A DNA stretch of 64,000 bases from Sedimentibacter hydroxybenzoicus DSM 7310 (GTDB taxonomy: Bacteria; Bacillota; Clostridia; Tissierellales; Sedimentibacteraceae), in NCBI RefSeq assembly GCF_013403245.1, contig NZ_JACBNQ010000005.1:1-64000 (forward strand), given 5' to 3'. Position numbers and translations under genes: made by a program. Each line of letters starts with the position of its first letter. Within the stretch, counting starts at the first letter, position 1. The notes under the pieces are model-generated. The model ran no database searches and had not been told where the DNA came from. It saw only the letters and a program-made list of their open reading frames with translations. Of this stretch, positions 47,030-56,648 are shown piece by piece.

Positions 47030-47947
47030 ATGAGTGTAAGAATATCCAATGTATCGCCAATTGTTGTAATTGATACGCCATTTCCGGGAGAGCTTCAATT
47101 AGGTGATATTAATGAACACGTACTTACTTTAAAGAATGAATTAAATGTAATTTCTGTTAATTATCCGGATATTCCAAGGTTGTATCCGGTAGATCAGGTA
47201 TTTGATGAATCTACGGAAACAGCAGTAAGAAACTTCCAGAGTATTTTTCAATTGCCCGTTACAGGAACTGTAGGCAAAGCAACATGGTTTGAAATAAAAA
47301 GAATTTATGATGCAGTAAGGAGGTTGGCTTCTTCTTCTTCTGAAGTAATTATTCCAATAGAAATTTATCAGGAAAATATACCCGAGCCCGGAGCTAATGA
47401 AGTTTTTCCGACAATTCAGCTCGCACAATATTTTCTCAATGTTTTATCTGTATATTATGATGCGATACCAGCGGTAGATATTAACGGTATACTTGAGAAT
47501 GAAACTCAATATTCAATACGTCAATTTCAGAGAGTAATGGGCTTGCCTGCTACCGGCTTGTTAGATGATGAAACATGGAATCTTATGTACAGTTACATAT
47601 TGGGGATACTTGAAACATTGCCCTCCTCTGCTATATCTCTTCCTGCATTGTTATATCCCGGTGTAGTATTGACTGAGGGCTCTGAAGGTGCAAATGTATT
47701 TATAATGCAGCTTTTTCTGTCATATATATCATCAATAATACTAAGTATTCCTCCTGTAAATACAAGCGGATTATTTGATGCGCAAATGACAACTGCGGTA
47801 ACAGAATTTCAGAGATTAAGTGGTATCGAACCCACCGGTATGATAGATGAAGAAACCTGGAGCGAAATTGTTGATGTTTATCGGCAAATGAGATTTTCGA
47901 GTTACAGACCGATAGGTCAATATCCAGGTACATTAATAGGAGAATAG
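47030..47947 (+). CDS. Protein with three peptidoglycan-binding-like repeats
   Basis: 305 residues with three PG_binding_1-type modules: about 25-92 (VFDESTETAVRNFQSIFQLPVTGTVGKATW), 125-190 (ILENETQYSIRQFQRVMGLPATGLLDDETW) and 222-285 (LFDAQMTTAVTEFQRLSGIEPTGMIDEETW). No signal sequence or catalytic domain. It follows the regulatory-domain gene by 11 bases and is related to the second half of its downstream neighbour. Confidence 0.85.
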   Translation: MSVRISNVSPIVVIDTPFPGELQLGDINEHVLTLKNELNVISVNYPDIPRLYPVDQVFDESTETAVRNFQSIFQLPVTGTVGKATWFEIKRIYDAVRRLASSSSEVIIPIEIYQENIPEPGANEVFPTIQLAQYFLNVLSVYYDAIPAVDINGILENETQYSIRQFQRVMGLPATGLLDDETWNLMYSYILGILETLPSSAISLPALLYPGVVLTEGSEGANVFIMQLFLSYISSIILSIPPVNTSGLFDAQMTTAVTEFQRLSGIEPTGMIDEETWSEIVDVYRQMRFSSYRPIGQYPGTLIGE

Positions 47948-47959
47948 CGAGGTTATTTT

Positions 47960-49372
47960 ATGATTCAAGAATTAACTGATTTTAATCTTCCGGCTGATAT
48001 GCTGCCTCATTTGATAGTTCCCTTTCCTGTAGAAATAACCGTACACTTAGGAGCACCGGACGATCCAAACGCTTTAAATGTAACTGTCCCCTATTTAGAC
48101 TATATTAAAAACGTCGGGTCAAGTGAACTGTACCCCACATGGCCTGAAGAAGCAATCAGGGCTAATTTATATGCCATTAACTCTGTTGCCATGAACAGAA
48201 TTTTTACAGAATGGTACAGAAGCAGAGGTTACGACTTTGATATTACCAGCTCAACCGCTTACGACCAGGCATACGTACACGGCAGAGGTATCTTTGATAC
48301 CATAGCGAATATAGCAAATGAAATGTTTGACCAATATGTTGTTCAGGAAGGTCATATAGAGCCGCTGTTTACAACATTTTGCGATGGGAGAATTGCACAG
48401 TGCAACGGTATGGCTCAGTGGGGAACAGTCGAGTTAGCTAATCAGGGATACGACGCTTTAGATATCCTTAGATATTATTATGGAGATAATATCAGAATAG
48501 AGCAAAGTGCAGCACCCGGTGTAATCGTAGGAACTTATCCAGGAAGACCTTTAACTATTGGTGATTCCGGAATTACGGTTTTCAGAATGCAGCATTCATT
48601 AAACAGAATATCGGATAATTATCCCGCTATACCTAAAATTACTATAACCGGATACTATGATGATCAAACTGCAAATGCTGTAAGAGTTTTTCAGGAGGTG
48701 TTTGGTTTGCCTGCTACCGGAATAGTGGATGAAGAAACCTGGTACTATATAAGACGTATCTATATAGCCGTAACGCGCCTGGGCGAATTAACCTCAGAAG
48801 GACTTTTGATACGCGATTTAATAGAACTGTATTCATCAATTATTTTGGAAGGAGGAAACAGACCTGTAGTAGTTTTAATTCAATATTTTTTAGATTTGCT
48901 ATCGATATTTTATCCGACGATTCCAGCCGTACAAATAGACGGTTATTATGGGCCGGAAACAACAGAAGCGGTCAAAGCATTTCAAACACTCATGGGATTT
49001 CCACCTTCAGGAATCGTTGACCAGCAAACATGGAATGCATTGTACGGTACAGCTTACGGAATTTTGATAAATTTACCGATTGAGGAAATATATTTACCGA
49101 GCATAAACTTTTTGGGATTAGAATACAGTGAAGGTATGGGAAGATATTATCCCGGGATATTCATATTGGAAGTTATGCTTTCATATTTATCTACGCAATT
49201 CCCGGATATACCGCCTATTGAAGCAGAAGGAATCTTTGATGTCAATACCAGAAATGCTGTTATTGCATTTCAAAATATGGAAGATCTTACTCCTACAGGT
49301 GTAGTTGACGAAAATACATGGAATGCATTGGTAAATGTTTATCAAAGCTTACGAAACAATAGCACGGCATAA
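47960..49372 (+). CDS. SpoIID/LytB-like protein with three peptidoglycan-binding repeats
   Basis: 470 residues. The first 185 residues (VPYLDYIKNVGSSELYPTWPEEAIRANLYAINSVAMNRIFTEWYRSRGYDFDITSST...FCDGRIAQCNGMAQWGTVELANQGYDALDILRYYYG) match the SpoIID-type fold seen in lytic transglycosylases of sporulation. Three PG_binding_1 repeats follow (about 205-270, 300-365, 395-460). No signal peptide, so export may be via the forespore or another route. Possibly a spore cortex or coat factor. Confidence 0.82.
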   Translation: MIQELTDFNLPADMLPHLIVPFPVEITVHLGAPDDPNALNVTVPYLDYIKNVGSSELYPTWPEEAIRANLYAINSVAMNRIFTEWYRSRGYDFDITSSTAYDQAYVHGRGIFDTIANIANEMFDQYVVQEGHIEPLFTTFCDGRIAQCNGMAQWGTVELANQGYDALDILRYYYGDNIRIEQSAAPGVIVGTYPGRPLTIGDSGITVFRMQHSLNRISDNYPAIPKITITGYYDDQTANAVRVFQEVFGLPATGIVDEETWYYIRRIYIAVTRLGELTSEGLLIRDLIELYSSIILEGGNRPVVVLIQYFLDLLSIFYPTIPAVQIDGYYGPETTEAVKAFQTLMGFPPSGIVDQQTWNALYGTAYGILINLPIEEIYLPSINFLGLEYSEGMGRYYPGIFILEVMLSYLSTQFPDIPPIEAEGIFDVNTRNAVIAFQNMEDLTPTGVVDENTWNALVNVYQSLRNNSTA

Positions 49373-49390
49373 ACTAATGTCATTTAGCTC

Positions 49391-49449
49391 TTGACAAATT
49401 AAGGTCCTTTGTTAAAATAGATTTAGCACTCATAACTTCAGAGTGCTAA
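49391..49449 (+). promoter_or_regulatory. htpG promoter with CIRCE operator
   Basis: TTGACA (49391-49396), 16-bp spacer, TAAAAT (49413-49418). Perfect CIRCE TTAGCACTC-N9-GAGTGCTAA at 49423-49449, overlapping the expected start site. HrcA should repress it and heat shock release it. Confidence 0.95.
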
Positions 49450-49473
49450 TACGTTTTAGGGAAGGATGATAAA

Positions 49474-51345
49474 ATGGCTAAAAAACAATTCAAATCTGAA
49501 TCTAAAAGATTGTTGGATTTAATGATCAATTCAATTTACACGCATAAGGAAATATTTCTTAGGGAACTTATTTCAAATGCAAGCGATGCTATAGATAAAA
49601 GCTATTACAAATCACTTACAGATAACGGCATCGAATTTAACAAGGATGATTTTTACATAAGAATTACCGTTAATGAGGATGAAAGAATTTTAAAAATATC
49701 CGATACGGGAATAGGAATGACAAGGGAAGAACTTGATTCTAACCTTGGAATTATTGCAAAAAGCGGTTCACTTGATTTTAAGGAAAACAATGAAATCAAG
49801 GATGGTGTCGATATAATCGGACAATTCGGAGTAGGCTTTTATTCTGCATTTATGGTTGCTGAAAAGGTAACGGTTATCAGTAAACCAATGGGGAGCAGCG
49901 AAGCATATAAATGGGTTTCTACAGGTGCTGACGGCTATACAATAACCCCTTGTGAAAAAGAAGAAGCAGGTACCGACATTATAATTAATGTAAAGCAAAA
50001 TACAGAAGACATTGATTATGATGAATTCCTTGATGAATATCATATCAAATCTTTAGTTAAAAAATATTCTAATTTCATTAAGTATCCTATAAAAATGATG
50101 GTTAAGAAAAGAAGATTAAAGGAAGGAACCGAAAACGAATATGAAAATTATCAGGAAGATGAAACATTAAACAGCATGGTTCCTATCTGGAGAAGAAATA
50201 AGAGCGAATTAAAACCTGAGGATTATGAAAATTTCTATAAAGAAAAACATTTTGGTTTTGAAAAACCTTTAAAATATACACACATCAGTGCCGAAGGATT
50301 AGTTAGTTACAATGCAATACTATATATACCTTCAAGAACTCCTTTTGATTTCTACACAAAAGAATTCGAAAAAGGGCTTGAACTTTATTCCAACGGTGTG
50401 TTGATAATGAACAAGTGCGGAGATTTGCTTCCTGATTATTTCAGCTTTGTACAAGGCTTGGTTGATTCCGCAGATTTATCTTTGAATATATCAAGAGAAA
50501 TATTGCAGCATGACAAACAGCTTCAATTTATAGCAAAAAATATAAAAAACAAAATAAAAGGTGAGCTGTTATCACTTTTAAATGACGAAAGAGAAACATA
50601 CGAAGAATTCTTCCGCAATTTTGGAAAGACACTAAAATTCGGCTTATACAGCGAATGGGGAGCTAATAAGGAAGACCTTCAGGATTTAGTTATGTTCTAT
50701 TCATCAACGGAAAAAAAATTAGTTACACTTGATGAATATGTATCCCGCATGAAGGAAGACCAAAGATATATTTACTATGCAACAGGTGAAAATGTAAACA
50801 CTCTGTCAAAATTACCGCAGAGCGAGCTTTTATCAGATAAAGGATACGAAATATTGTACTTTACAGATGAAATTGATGAATTCGCCATAAAGGTTCTTAT
50901 GAACTACAAGGATAAGGAATTCAAAAATACTTCAAGCTCAGATTTGGATATAAAAACTGATGAAGAAGAAAAGCAGGATGATGAAAATAAAGATATATTC
51001 AATTTCATGAAGGAAGCTTTATCAGGTAAAATAAAAGAAGTAAAAGCATCTAAAAGGTTAAAAACTCACCCTGTATGCCTTGCGACAGAAGGTGAATTAT
51101 CTATCGAAATGGAAAAGATTTTGAAATCAATGCCCGACAGTACAGGAAAAGACATAAGTGCAGAAAAAATACTTGAAATAAATACAGGGCATCAAATGTT
51201 TGAAAAGATCAAAAATGCATACGACAATGATAAAGAGAAATTAAAGAAGTTGTCTAATGTATTGTATAATCAGGCTTTATTGATTGAAGGACTTCAAATA
51301 GAAGACCCGGTACAATACGCTAATGATATTTATGATTTAATGTAG
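49474..51345 (+). CDS. htpG: Molecular chaperone HtpG (Hsp90)
   Basis: 623 residues. GHKL ATP site: [41 protein letters not shown]. Middle domain contains [15 protein letters not shown], then the dimerisation domain. Length is normal for bacterial HtpG. It is transcribed alone from a CIRCE-controlled promoter. GGAAGG lies about nine bases before the ATG. Confidence 0.97.
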   Translation: MAKKQFKSESKRLLDLMINSIYTHKEIFLRELISNASDAIDKSYYKSLTDNGIEFNKDDFYIRITVNEDERILKISDTGIGMTREELDSNLGIIAKSGSLDFKENNEIKDGVDIIGQFGVGFYSAFMVAEKVTVISKPMGSSEAYKWVSTGADGYTITPCEKEEAGTDIIINVKQNTEDIDYDEFLDEYHIKSLVKKYSNFIKYPIKMMVKKRRLKEGTENEYENYQEDETLNSMVPIWRRNKSELKPEDYENFYKEKHFGFEKPLKYTHISAEGLVSYNAILYIPSRTPFDFYTKEFEKGLELYSNGVLIMNKCGDLLPDYFSFVQGLVDSADLSLNISREILQHDKQLQFIAKNIKNKIKGELLSLLNDERETYEEFFRNFGKTLKFGLYSEWGANKEDLQDLVMFYSSTEKKLVTLDEYVSRMKEDQRYIYYATGENVNTLSKLPQSELLSDKGYEILYFTDEIDEFAIKVLMNYKDKEFKNTSSSDLDIKTDEEEKQDDENKDIFNFMKEALSGKIKEVKASKRLKTHPVCLATEGELSIEMEKILKSMPDSTGKDISAEKILEINTGHQMFEKIKNAYDNDKEKLKKLSNVLYNQALLIEGLQIEDPVQYANDIYDLM

Positions 51346-51375
51346 TAAAAACAGCTGAATAATTGATAAAGACGT

Positions 51376-51400
51376 GAGGGCACAATATGCCCTCTTAATA
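51376..51400 (+). terminator. htpG terminator
   Basis: GAGGGCA (51376-51382) and TGCCCTC (51388-51394) form a stem followed by TTAATAATTG. The T run is weak. Confidence 0.6.
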
Positions 51401-51508
51401 ATTGTTCTCCAATTGCGGAAAATTAAAATTTGTTTAATTTTTCATGTACTTCTTGAATAAACATTATAATATTGATATACTGAATATTATTTGTTTGGAG
51501 GTATTATT

Positions 51509-52327
51509 TTGATTGTTTTTATAGAAATAATAAAGGCGATTATACTGGGAATTGTGCAGGGTATTACCGAATGGTTGCCTATAAGCAGTACCGGCCACAT
51601 GATTTTGGTTGATGAATTCATTAAAATGAGATTCTCAGATATATTTGTAAACACTTTTTTAGTAGTAATTCAGTTCGGCTCAATTTTAGCCGTAATCACA
51701 CTGTATTTTACTAAGCTTAACCCTTTTGCGAAGCAAAAGACGTCACAACAAAAAAGAGATACATTTTCTCTTTGGTTTAAAGTAATTGTTGCTATTATAC
51801 CTTCAGGAGTAGTAGGCGTTCTATATGATGACTTGATTTTCGATCTTTTTTACAATCCTGTTACGGTAGCACTTGCTCTGGTTGTCTACGGAGTAATAAT
51901 GGTTGTTATTGAAGCCGGAAGAAAAAGGTCAAGAATAAATCATTTCAATGATATGTCCTATTTAAAAGCATTTTCCATAGGGATTTTTCAATGCCTTGCA
52001 TTAATTCCGGGAACTTCACGTTCAGGTTCAACCATAATAGGTGCTATGCTGCTCGGAACATCCAAATTTGTTGCTACCGAGTTTTCATTTTTTATGGCAG
52101 TTCCGACAATGTTAGGCGCAAGCGCGATTAAGCTTTTAAAGGCGGGCTTTGCATTTTCGGGATTTGAATGGATGGTTTTAGGAATAGGCTCATTGGTTGC
52201 ATACATAGTTTCAATCTTTGCAATTAAATTCTTGATGGATTACATAAGAAAGCATGATTTCAAAGCATTCGGTTATTACAGAATCGTATTGGGATTTTTG
52301 GTATTAGGATATTTTTATCTGTTATAA
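51509..52327 (+). CDS. uppP: Undecaprenyl-diphosphate phosphatase (UppP/BacA)
   Basis: 272 residues, polytopic. Motif 1 GIVQGITEWLPISSTGHM and motif 2 ALIPGTSRSGSTIIGAMLLG are diagnostic of UppP. It recycles undecaprenyl phosphate for wall synthesis and can give bacitracin resistance. The TTG at 51509 follows GGAGG by seven bases and is preferred to the upstream TTG at 51491, which lies before the RBS. Confidence 0.96.
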   Translation: MIVFIEIIKAIILGIVQGITEWLPISSTGHMILVDEFIKMRFSDIFVNTFLVVIQFGSILAVITLYFTKLNPFAKQKTSQQKRDTFSLWFKVIVAIIPSGVVGVLYDDLIFDLFYNPVTVALALVVYGVIMVVIEAGRKRSRINHFNDMSYLKAFSIGIFQCLALIPGTSRSGSTIIGAMLLGTSKFVATEFSFFMAVPTMLGASAIKLLKAGFAFSGFEWMVLGIGSLVAYIVSIFAIKFLMDYIRKHDFKAFGYYRIVLGFLVLGYFYLL

Positions 52328-52334
52328 CGAGTAC

Positions 52335-52414
52335 AAAAAAGAGATTCTTCGTTATTGCCTATGATGACACAATTCATGTCATTCAAAGAGTGTACCCGAA
52401 GAATCTCATTTTTT
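52335..52414. terminator. Bidirectional terminator / long hairpin between uppP and vanY-like gene
   Basis: AAAAAAGAGATTCTTCG (52335-52351) and CGAAGAATCTCATTTTTT (52397-52414) pair over about 17 bp with a 45-base loop. The arms belong to the GAGATTCTTCG repeat family seen near 4780 and 59930. Confidence 0.75.
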
Positions 52415-53258
52415 ATTCAAAATACTCTTCTAAAGTCAAACCTGACTCATAAACCTCTTTTGCTAACTCAGTTCCTAAATATCTTATATGCCACGGCTCA
52501 TACATATATCCTGTTACATCCTCTTTACCCTTGGGATATCTGATTATAAAGCCAAATCTGTATGCATTTTCGGCAACCCATTTTCCTTCATCGGTCTCTC
52601 CGAATGTCTCATCTAACTGAAAGTTCATGACTTCGCAGGTTATATCCATCGCCAAACCGGTCTGATGCTCGCTTTGACCTGCCTTAGCACTGAATTTATC
52701 CGCAGCCGCTTTTCCCCAATTGGCTACATACGAATTGTATAACGATTCTTGTGTACCATATGAACGGTATCCTGAACGCGCGTACAATTCATAATCTGCC
52801 TCTTCTTTTGCTGCCTTAAACAGTTCAATTAACGCATTGTATGCCACTTCCCTAAGCTGATTAATTTCAGGATTCTCCAACACGGTAGGAACCTCAGTTA
52901 ATTTAACTAAGTCCTGCGGCACATACGTTTTTGAAAGAGTTCTTTTTTTATTTACTAATACATCATAAACCTCAGGGCTCTCAATTAAAATCAAATTGTC
53001 ATTATCAATATTAACAGGTTCTTCCGGTATATCTTCATCCGGACCCTCTGATATTGGATTTTCGGTTGGATCTTCTGTAGGATTTTCCTCTGCCGGATCT
53101 TCATCCTTTGGTCTTTCAACAACAGGATCGTCATTTTCCGGATCCTTTTCATTATTAATTTTTCCTTCTATCAAAAAAATTGCTCCAAACAAAACTATTA
53201 ATAAACTTGTAACTGTTATTATTGCCTTTTTCATCTTGCGTCTGTTTTTTCTTTTCAT
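52413..53258 (-). CDS. D-Ala-D-Ala carboxypeptidase, M15B (VanY-like)
   Basis: 281 residues: basic N-terminus, membrane anchor (12-30), an acidic Pro/Glu/Asp linker (35-85) and an M15B domain. SGYRS, SEHQTGLAMDIT (zinc His and Asp) and EPWHIRYLG (Glu and zinc His) are the catalytic motifs. It trims the terminal D-Ala from peptidoglycan stems at the outer membrane face. Last gene of a tsaE-tsaB-rimI transcription unit. Confidence 0.93.
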   Translation of the reverse strand: MKRKNRRKMKKAIITVTSLLIVLFGAIFLIEGKINNEKDPENDDPVVERPKDEDPAEENPTEDPTENPISEGPDEDIPEEPVNIDNDNLILIESPEVYDVLVNKKRTLSKTYVPQDLVKLTEVPTVLENPEINQLREVAYNALIELFKAAKEEADYELYARSGYRSYGTQESLYNSYVANWGKAAADKFSAKAGQSEHQTGLAMDITCEVMNFQLDETFGETDEGKWVAENAYRFGFIIRYPKGKEDVTGYMYEPWHIRYLGTELAKEVYESGLTLEEYFE

Positions 53259-53270
53259 TTTATCTCCGTC

Positions 53271-53705
53271 CTATATTCTTTTCCACATTATGATCGCATC
53301 TTCGATAGGTGCCTGATAATATCTCGGTCTTTTCCCATGCTCTAAAAATCCGAATTTTTTATATAAATTAATTGCAGGTATATTGGACTCTCTGACTTCA
53401 AGAGTCATTTGGGTAATTTCGGAGCACTTACATATTTCGATCATTTTATTAATCAGGTGCGTGGCTACTCCCTTTTTTCTGTACTGAGGAAGTACTGCTA
53501 CATTTGTTATATGGCACTCATCAAGTATGCGCCACATACCCATGTACCCCATAACAACCCCGTTTTCTTCAGCACATTGGTAATAAGCTAATTTATTGTC
53601 TAATTCCCTTTCGTATGATTCTCTTGACCAAGGCAATGAAAAACACGTTTTTTCTATCTCGGTTATTTGATCTAAATCGTCACGTTTAATTCCTCTAACA
53701 AGCAT
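53271..53705 (-). CDS. rimI: Ribosomal protein alanine acetyltransferase RimI
   Basis: 144 residues: GNAT fold with DLDQITEIEKTCFSLPWSRESY at the N-terminus, VLPQYRKKGVATHLI (acetyl-CoA loop) and LEVRESNIPAINLYKKFGF. Acetylates the N-terminal alanine of S18 in well-studied species. Its place after tsaB is conserved in Firmicutes. Confidence 0.94.
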   Translation of the reverse strand: MLVRGIKRDDLDQITEIEKTCFSLPWSRESYERELDNKLAYYQCAEENGVVMGYMGMWRILDECHITNVAVLPQYRKKGVATHLINKMIEICKCSEITQMTLEVRESNIPAINLYKKFGFLEHGKRPRYYQAPIEDAIIMWKRI

Positions 53706-53714
53706 AAACCCTCC

Positions 53715-54404
53715 TTATTTTTTATTCCTCTCGGCTTGGGATAATCTTAAATATTGAGGTTTGAAATCAAAAGCATCAGATAATTCACCTCTCAATGCTT
53801 TATTATATGCTAAATATGATAAGGTTGAAGCACGTAAATTATTAAATACTCCCGGAGCAAAATATATTTCTTTATTAAGCTTTTCCTCAATTATGTCTTT
53901 ATAGTTAACCGACCCGTCTCCGTTGAATATAATAGGATTATTATATTCATTAAGGATTTCAATTAATTCATCTATGTTGCAAGGAAATTGTTCCTTCACT
54001 CCGACCAAATTTCCTTTTCCCCATTTATATATGCCCGTATAAATACGTCCTGCCTTTGCATCCATTATAGGAACGATTAACTTATCAATATCATATATAT
54101 TACCGGCTAAAGCTTTTATTGTGGGAATATTTGCTATAGGTATGTTTGCTGCAAAGCTTAAGCTCTTTGCTATTGAGGCACCGATCCTAAGACCTGTATA
54201 CGAGCCCGGTCCTTCAGATATTGCTATAACATCAATATCCTTAATATTTAACTCCAATTCCTCCATTAATTTTTCTATTAACGGCATTAACTTTTCTGAA
54301 TGTGTTTTTTTATGATTTAATGATACCTCTCCTAATAAATCAGCTCCCTCTGAAACTGCACAGGATGCAGTTATAGAGCTTGATTCAATTGCAAGTATTT
54401 TCAT
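53715..54404 (-). CDS. tsaB: tRNA t6A biosynthesis protein TsaB
   Basis: 229 residues, ASKHA fold: MKILAIESSSITASCAVSEG, HSEKLMPLIE, DVIAISEGPGSYTGLRIGASIAKSLSF. It partners TsaD and TsaE to make threonylcarbamoyladenosine at A37 of ANN-decoding tRNAs. tsaD is not in the window. It overlaps tsaE by 20 bases. Confidence 0.96.
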   Translation of the reverse strand: MKILAIESSSITASCAVSEGADLLGEVSLNHKKTHSEKLMPLIEKLMEELELNIKDIDVIAISEGPGSYTGLRIGASIAKSLSFAANIPIANIPTIKALAGNIYDIDKLIVPIMDAKAGRIYTGIYKWGKGNLVGVKEQFPCNIDELIEILNEYNNPIIFNGDGSVNYKDIIEEKLNKEIYFAPGVFNNLRASTLSYLAYNKALRGELSDAFDFKPQYLRLSQAERNKK

Positions 54405-54855
54405 AACTATTCAACTCCCCAACTAATTTATCATAGGCTTTCCCACTACCGTCAACATACAGCACGCGTCTGACGTCATCGATTCTTTTTATGTATATGT
54501 TAATTCTTTCTTCCGGCAAAATTTCTTCAATTTTTTTAGACCATTCAATAACAGTTACACCCTCAGAATAAATATATTCTTCATAACCTAAATCATACAT
54601 ATCATCTGTTGAGTCCAACCTGTATACATCCATGTGATAAAAAGGTAATTTTCCTTCATATTCCTTTATTATTGTGAATGTGGGGCTCGTTATATACTCT
54701 TTGACACCGAATTCTTTCGCAATAAACTGTGTCAGGGCAGTTTTTCCCACACCCAAATCACCGTCTAAGCATAGAACATCTCCTTCGTCTAAGCATCTGC
54801 CTATAATCTTTCCTAATTGTTCTGTATCCTTTAAACTGTTTACCGTTATTTCCAT
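54385..54855 (-). CDS. tsaE: tRNA t6A biosynthesis ATPase TsaE
   Basis: About 156 residues. Walker A GDLGVGKTALTQ, then SPTFTIIKEYEGKLPFYHMDVYRL and VIEWSKKIEEILPEE, all diagnostic for TsaE. I place the start at the ATG 54855, which fits family N-termini. A GTG at 54879 with no better RBS would add 8 residues. Confidence 0.93.
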   Translation of the reverse strand: MEITVNSLKDTEQLGKIIGRCLDEGDVLCLDGDLGVGKTALTQFIAKEFGVKEYITSPTFTIIKEYEGKLPFYHMDVYRLDSTDDMYDLGYEEYIYSEGVTVIEWSKKIEEILPEERINIYIKRIDDVRRVLYVDGSGKAYDKLVGELNSYENTCN

Positions 54856-55006
54856 AGTAATTTTTTCTGCTCTCCTCACTCATCAATTGCTTATCCATTG
54901 CTAATCAACGCTAACCAATTGTTTTCATTATACATTTCTGAATTTAAAAAATCAAGAAAGAATAATATACTTGGTAAAATTGCTACTTTTAACAAATTAA
55001 AAACCA

Positions 55007-55035
55007 TTGAACAATGCAATGGGACATGTTATAAT
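55007..55035 (+). promoter_or_regulatory. murC promoter
   Basis: TTGAAC (55007-55012), 17-bp spacer, TATAAT (55030-55035), about 110 bases before the ATG. The leader contains a small hairpin (CTTACT...AGTAAG near 55075-55095). Confidence 0.78.
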
Positions 55036-55146
55036 GTTATGATTTGTTCATAGGACAAAAGTTAATAAATATCCTTACTAATAATAGTAGTAAGACATTT
55101 ATTGTATGAATAAAATGAATATATAAGAATATTCAAGGAGAAGATA

Positions 55147-56499
55147 ATGAATCAAAATTTCAAATCCATATATTTTATTGGTATTGGCGGAATAAGCATG
55201 AGTGCTTTGGCTGAAGTAATGATTAGTGAAGGAATTAAGGTTTCCGGTTCGGACAGAAGCAATTCTCACATAATAAAAAAATTAATAGACAACGGCGCTA
55301 AAATATACATAAATCACGACAGCAAAAATATTACTGATGATATAGATTTGGTAGTTTATACATCTGCAATTTCAGATGATAACCCGGAATTGTTGCGGGC
55401 TCAGGAATTGAATTTGAATATTATGGGCAGGGCAGAGTTTTTAGGTTATATCATGAAGAACTATAAAAATTCCATCTGTGTTTCCGGCACACACGGAAAA
55501 ACCACAACAACAGGCATGCTGTCTTCGATATTAATAGAAACAGATTTGCAGCCAACCATATTTTTGGGAGGTGAAATGGATTCTCTCGGAGGAAATTTAC
55601 TTAAAGGTTCATATGATTTAATGCTGACAGAAGCGTGCGAATACAGAAGAAACTTTTTGAAATTTAATCCGACAATGGAAATAATTCTGAATATAGAAGA
55701 AGACCACCTTGATTACTACAAGGATTTACTCGATATTGAAAGTGCTTTTGTTGAGTACGCCAATATATTACCTGAATCGGGACACCTGATAGTAAATGTA
55801 AAGCATAAAGAGCTTTTTAATAATCTAAAATGCAAGGTAGTAACATTTGGTCCCGACGACAGTGCCGACTATTATCCTGAAAATATAAAGTTGACTCCGG
55901 TTCCTTCTTATGATTTAATGAATGAAGGTAAAAAAGTTGCTGAAATCAGCCTGAAAATATTTGGCGAACACAATATTTTCAATTCTGTCGCTGCGGCTGC
56001 TGCTTGTATTTGTCTTGGTATTGATACTGAGACTATAAAGAGCGGATTATATCACTTTAAAGGTACCCACAGAAGATACGAATACAAAGGAAAATATAAT
56101 GGTGCAACAGTAATCGATGATTACGCACACCATCCTTCGGAAATGAAGGCAACGTTAAAAACGGCAAAAACATATGCCACAGGAAAAATCATAACCGTTT
56201 TTCAACCTCACACCTTTACGAGAACTAAAAAATTATTAAATGAGTTTGCTGAAGGATTATTGTTATCAGACGAAGTTATTCTGTTAGACATATATTCTGC
56301 CAGAGAAATTGATACCGGTGAAATTCATTCCAAAGATATAATAAGTAAAATGAAAGAATACAACAAAGACGGATATTATGCCGAAAGCTTTGAATCCGCT
56401 GCCAAAATAATAAAGTCTCTGGTAAAAGATGGAGATATAGTAATAACAATGGGTGCCGGCAACGTAAATGGGGTAGCCGACCTGTTGACAATGGATTAA
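55147..56499 (+). CDS. murC: UDP-N-acetylmuramate-L-alanine ligase MurC
   Basis: 450 residues. FIGIGGISMSALAE (nucleotide-binding start), SGTHGKTTTTGML (P-loop), NIEEDHLDYY and DDYAHHPSE are the Mur ligase motifs of MurC. It adds L-Ala to UDP-MurNAc. AAGGAG precedes the ATG. It stands alone with its own promoter and terminator. Confidence 0.97.
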   Translation: MNQNFKSIYFIGIGGISMSALAEVMISEGIKVSGSDRSNSHIIKKLIDNGAKIYINHDSKNITDDIDLVVYTSAISDDNPELLRAQELNLNIMGRAEFLGYIMKNYKNSICVSGTHGKTTTTGMLSSILIETDLQPTIFLGGEMDSLGGNLLKGSYDLMLTEACEYRRNFLKFNPTMEIILNIEEDHLDYYKDLLDIESAFVEYANILPESGHLIVNVKHKELFNNLKCKVVTFGPDDSADYYPENIKLTPVPSYDLMNEGKKVAEISLKIFGEHNIFNSVAAAAACICLGIDTETIKSGLYHFKGTHRRYEYKGKYNGATVIDDYAHHPSEMKATLKTAKTYATGKIITVFQPHTFTRTKKLLNEFAEGLLLSDEVILLDIYSAREIDTGEIHSKDIISKMKEYNKDGYYAESFESAAKIIKSLVKDGDIVITMGAGNVNGVADLLTMD

Positions 56500-56520
56500 C
56501 AATTGACTAATAATAAATTT

Positions 56521-56540
56521 AAGAGCGCAAATGCGCTCTT
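56521..56540 (+). terminator. murC terminator
   Basis: AAGAGCGC-AAAT-GCGCTCTT followed by TATATTTT. Confidence 0.88.
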
Positions 56541-56551
56541 TATATTTTGCA

Positions 56552-56602
56552 CTTACAGTATAAGCGACTGACACCAAATTGAAAATTTGGATCATCTGCT
56601 TA
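56552..56602 (+). repeat. Dispersed palindromic repeat, copy B
   Basis: Matches 6534-6588 (minus strand). Inner arms CCAAATT and AATTTGG, outer ATAAGC and GCTTAT. Located between the murC terminator and the end of the polyprenyl synthase gene. Confidence 0.65.
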
Positions 56603-56648
56603 TCTTATCGCTAATTCAAAGAAATCTCAAACCAATCCTGAGGTCGCC

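Noticed and set aside
55074-55095. T-box or other riboswitch in the murC leader
   Set aside because: Only a small hairpin is seen. There is no T-box sequence or aptamer pattern.
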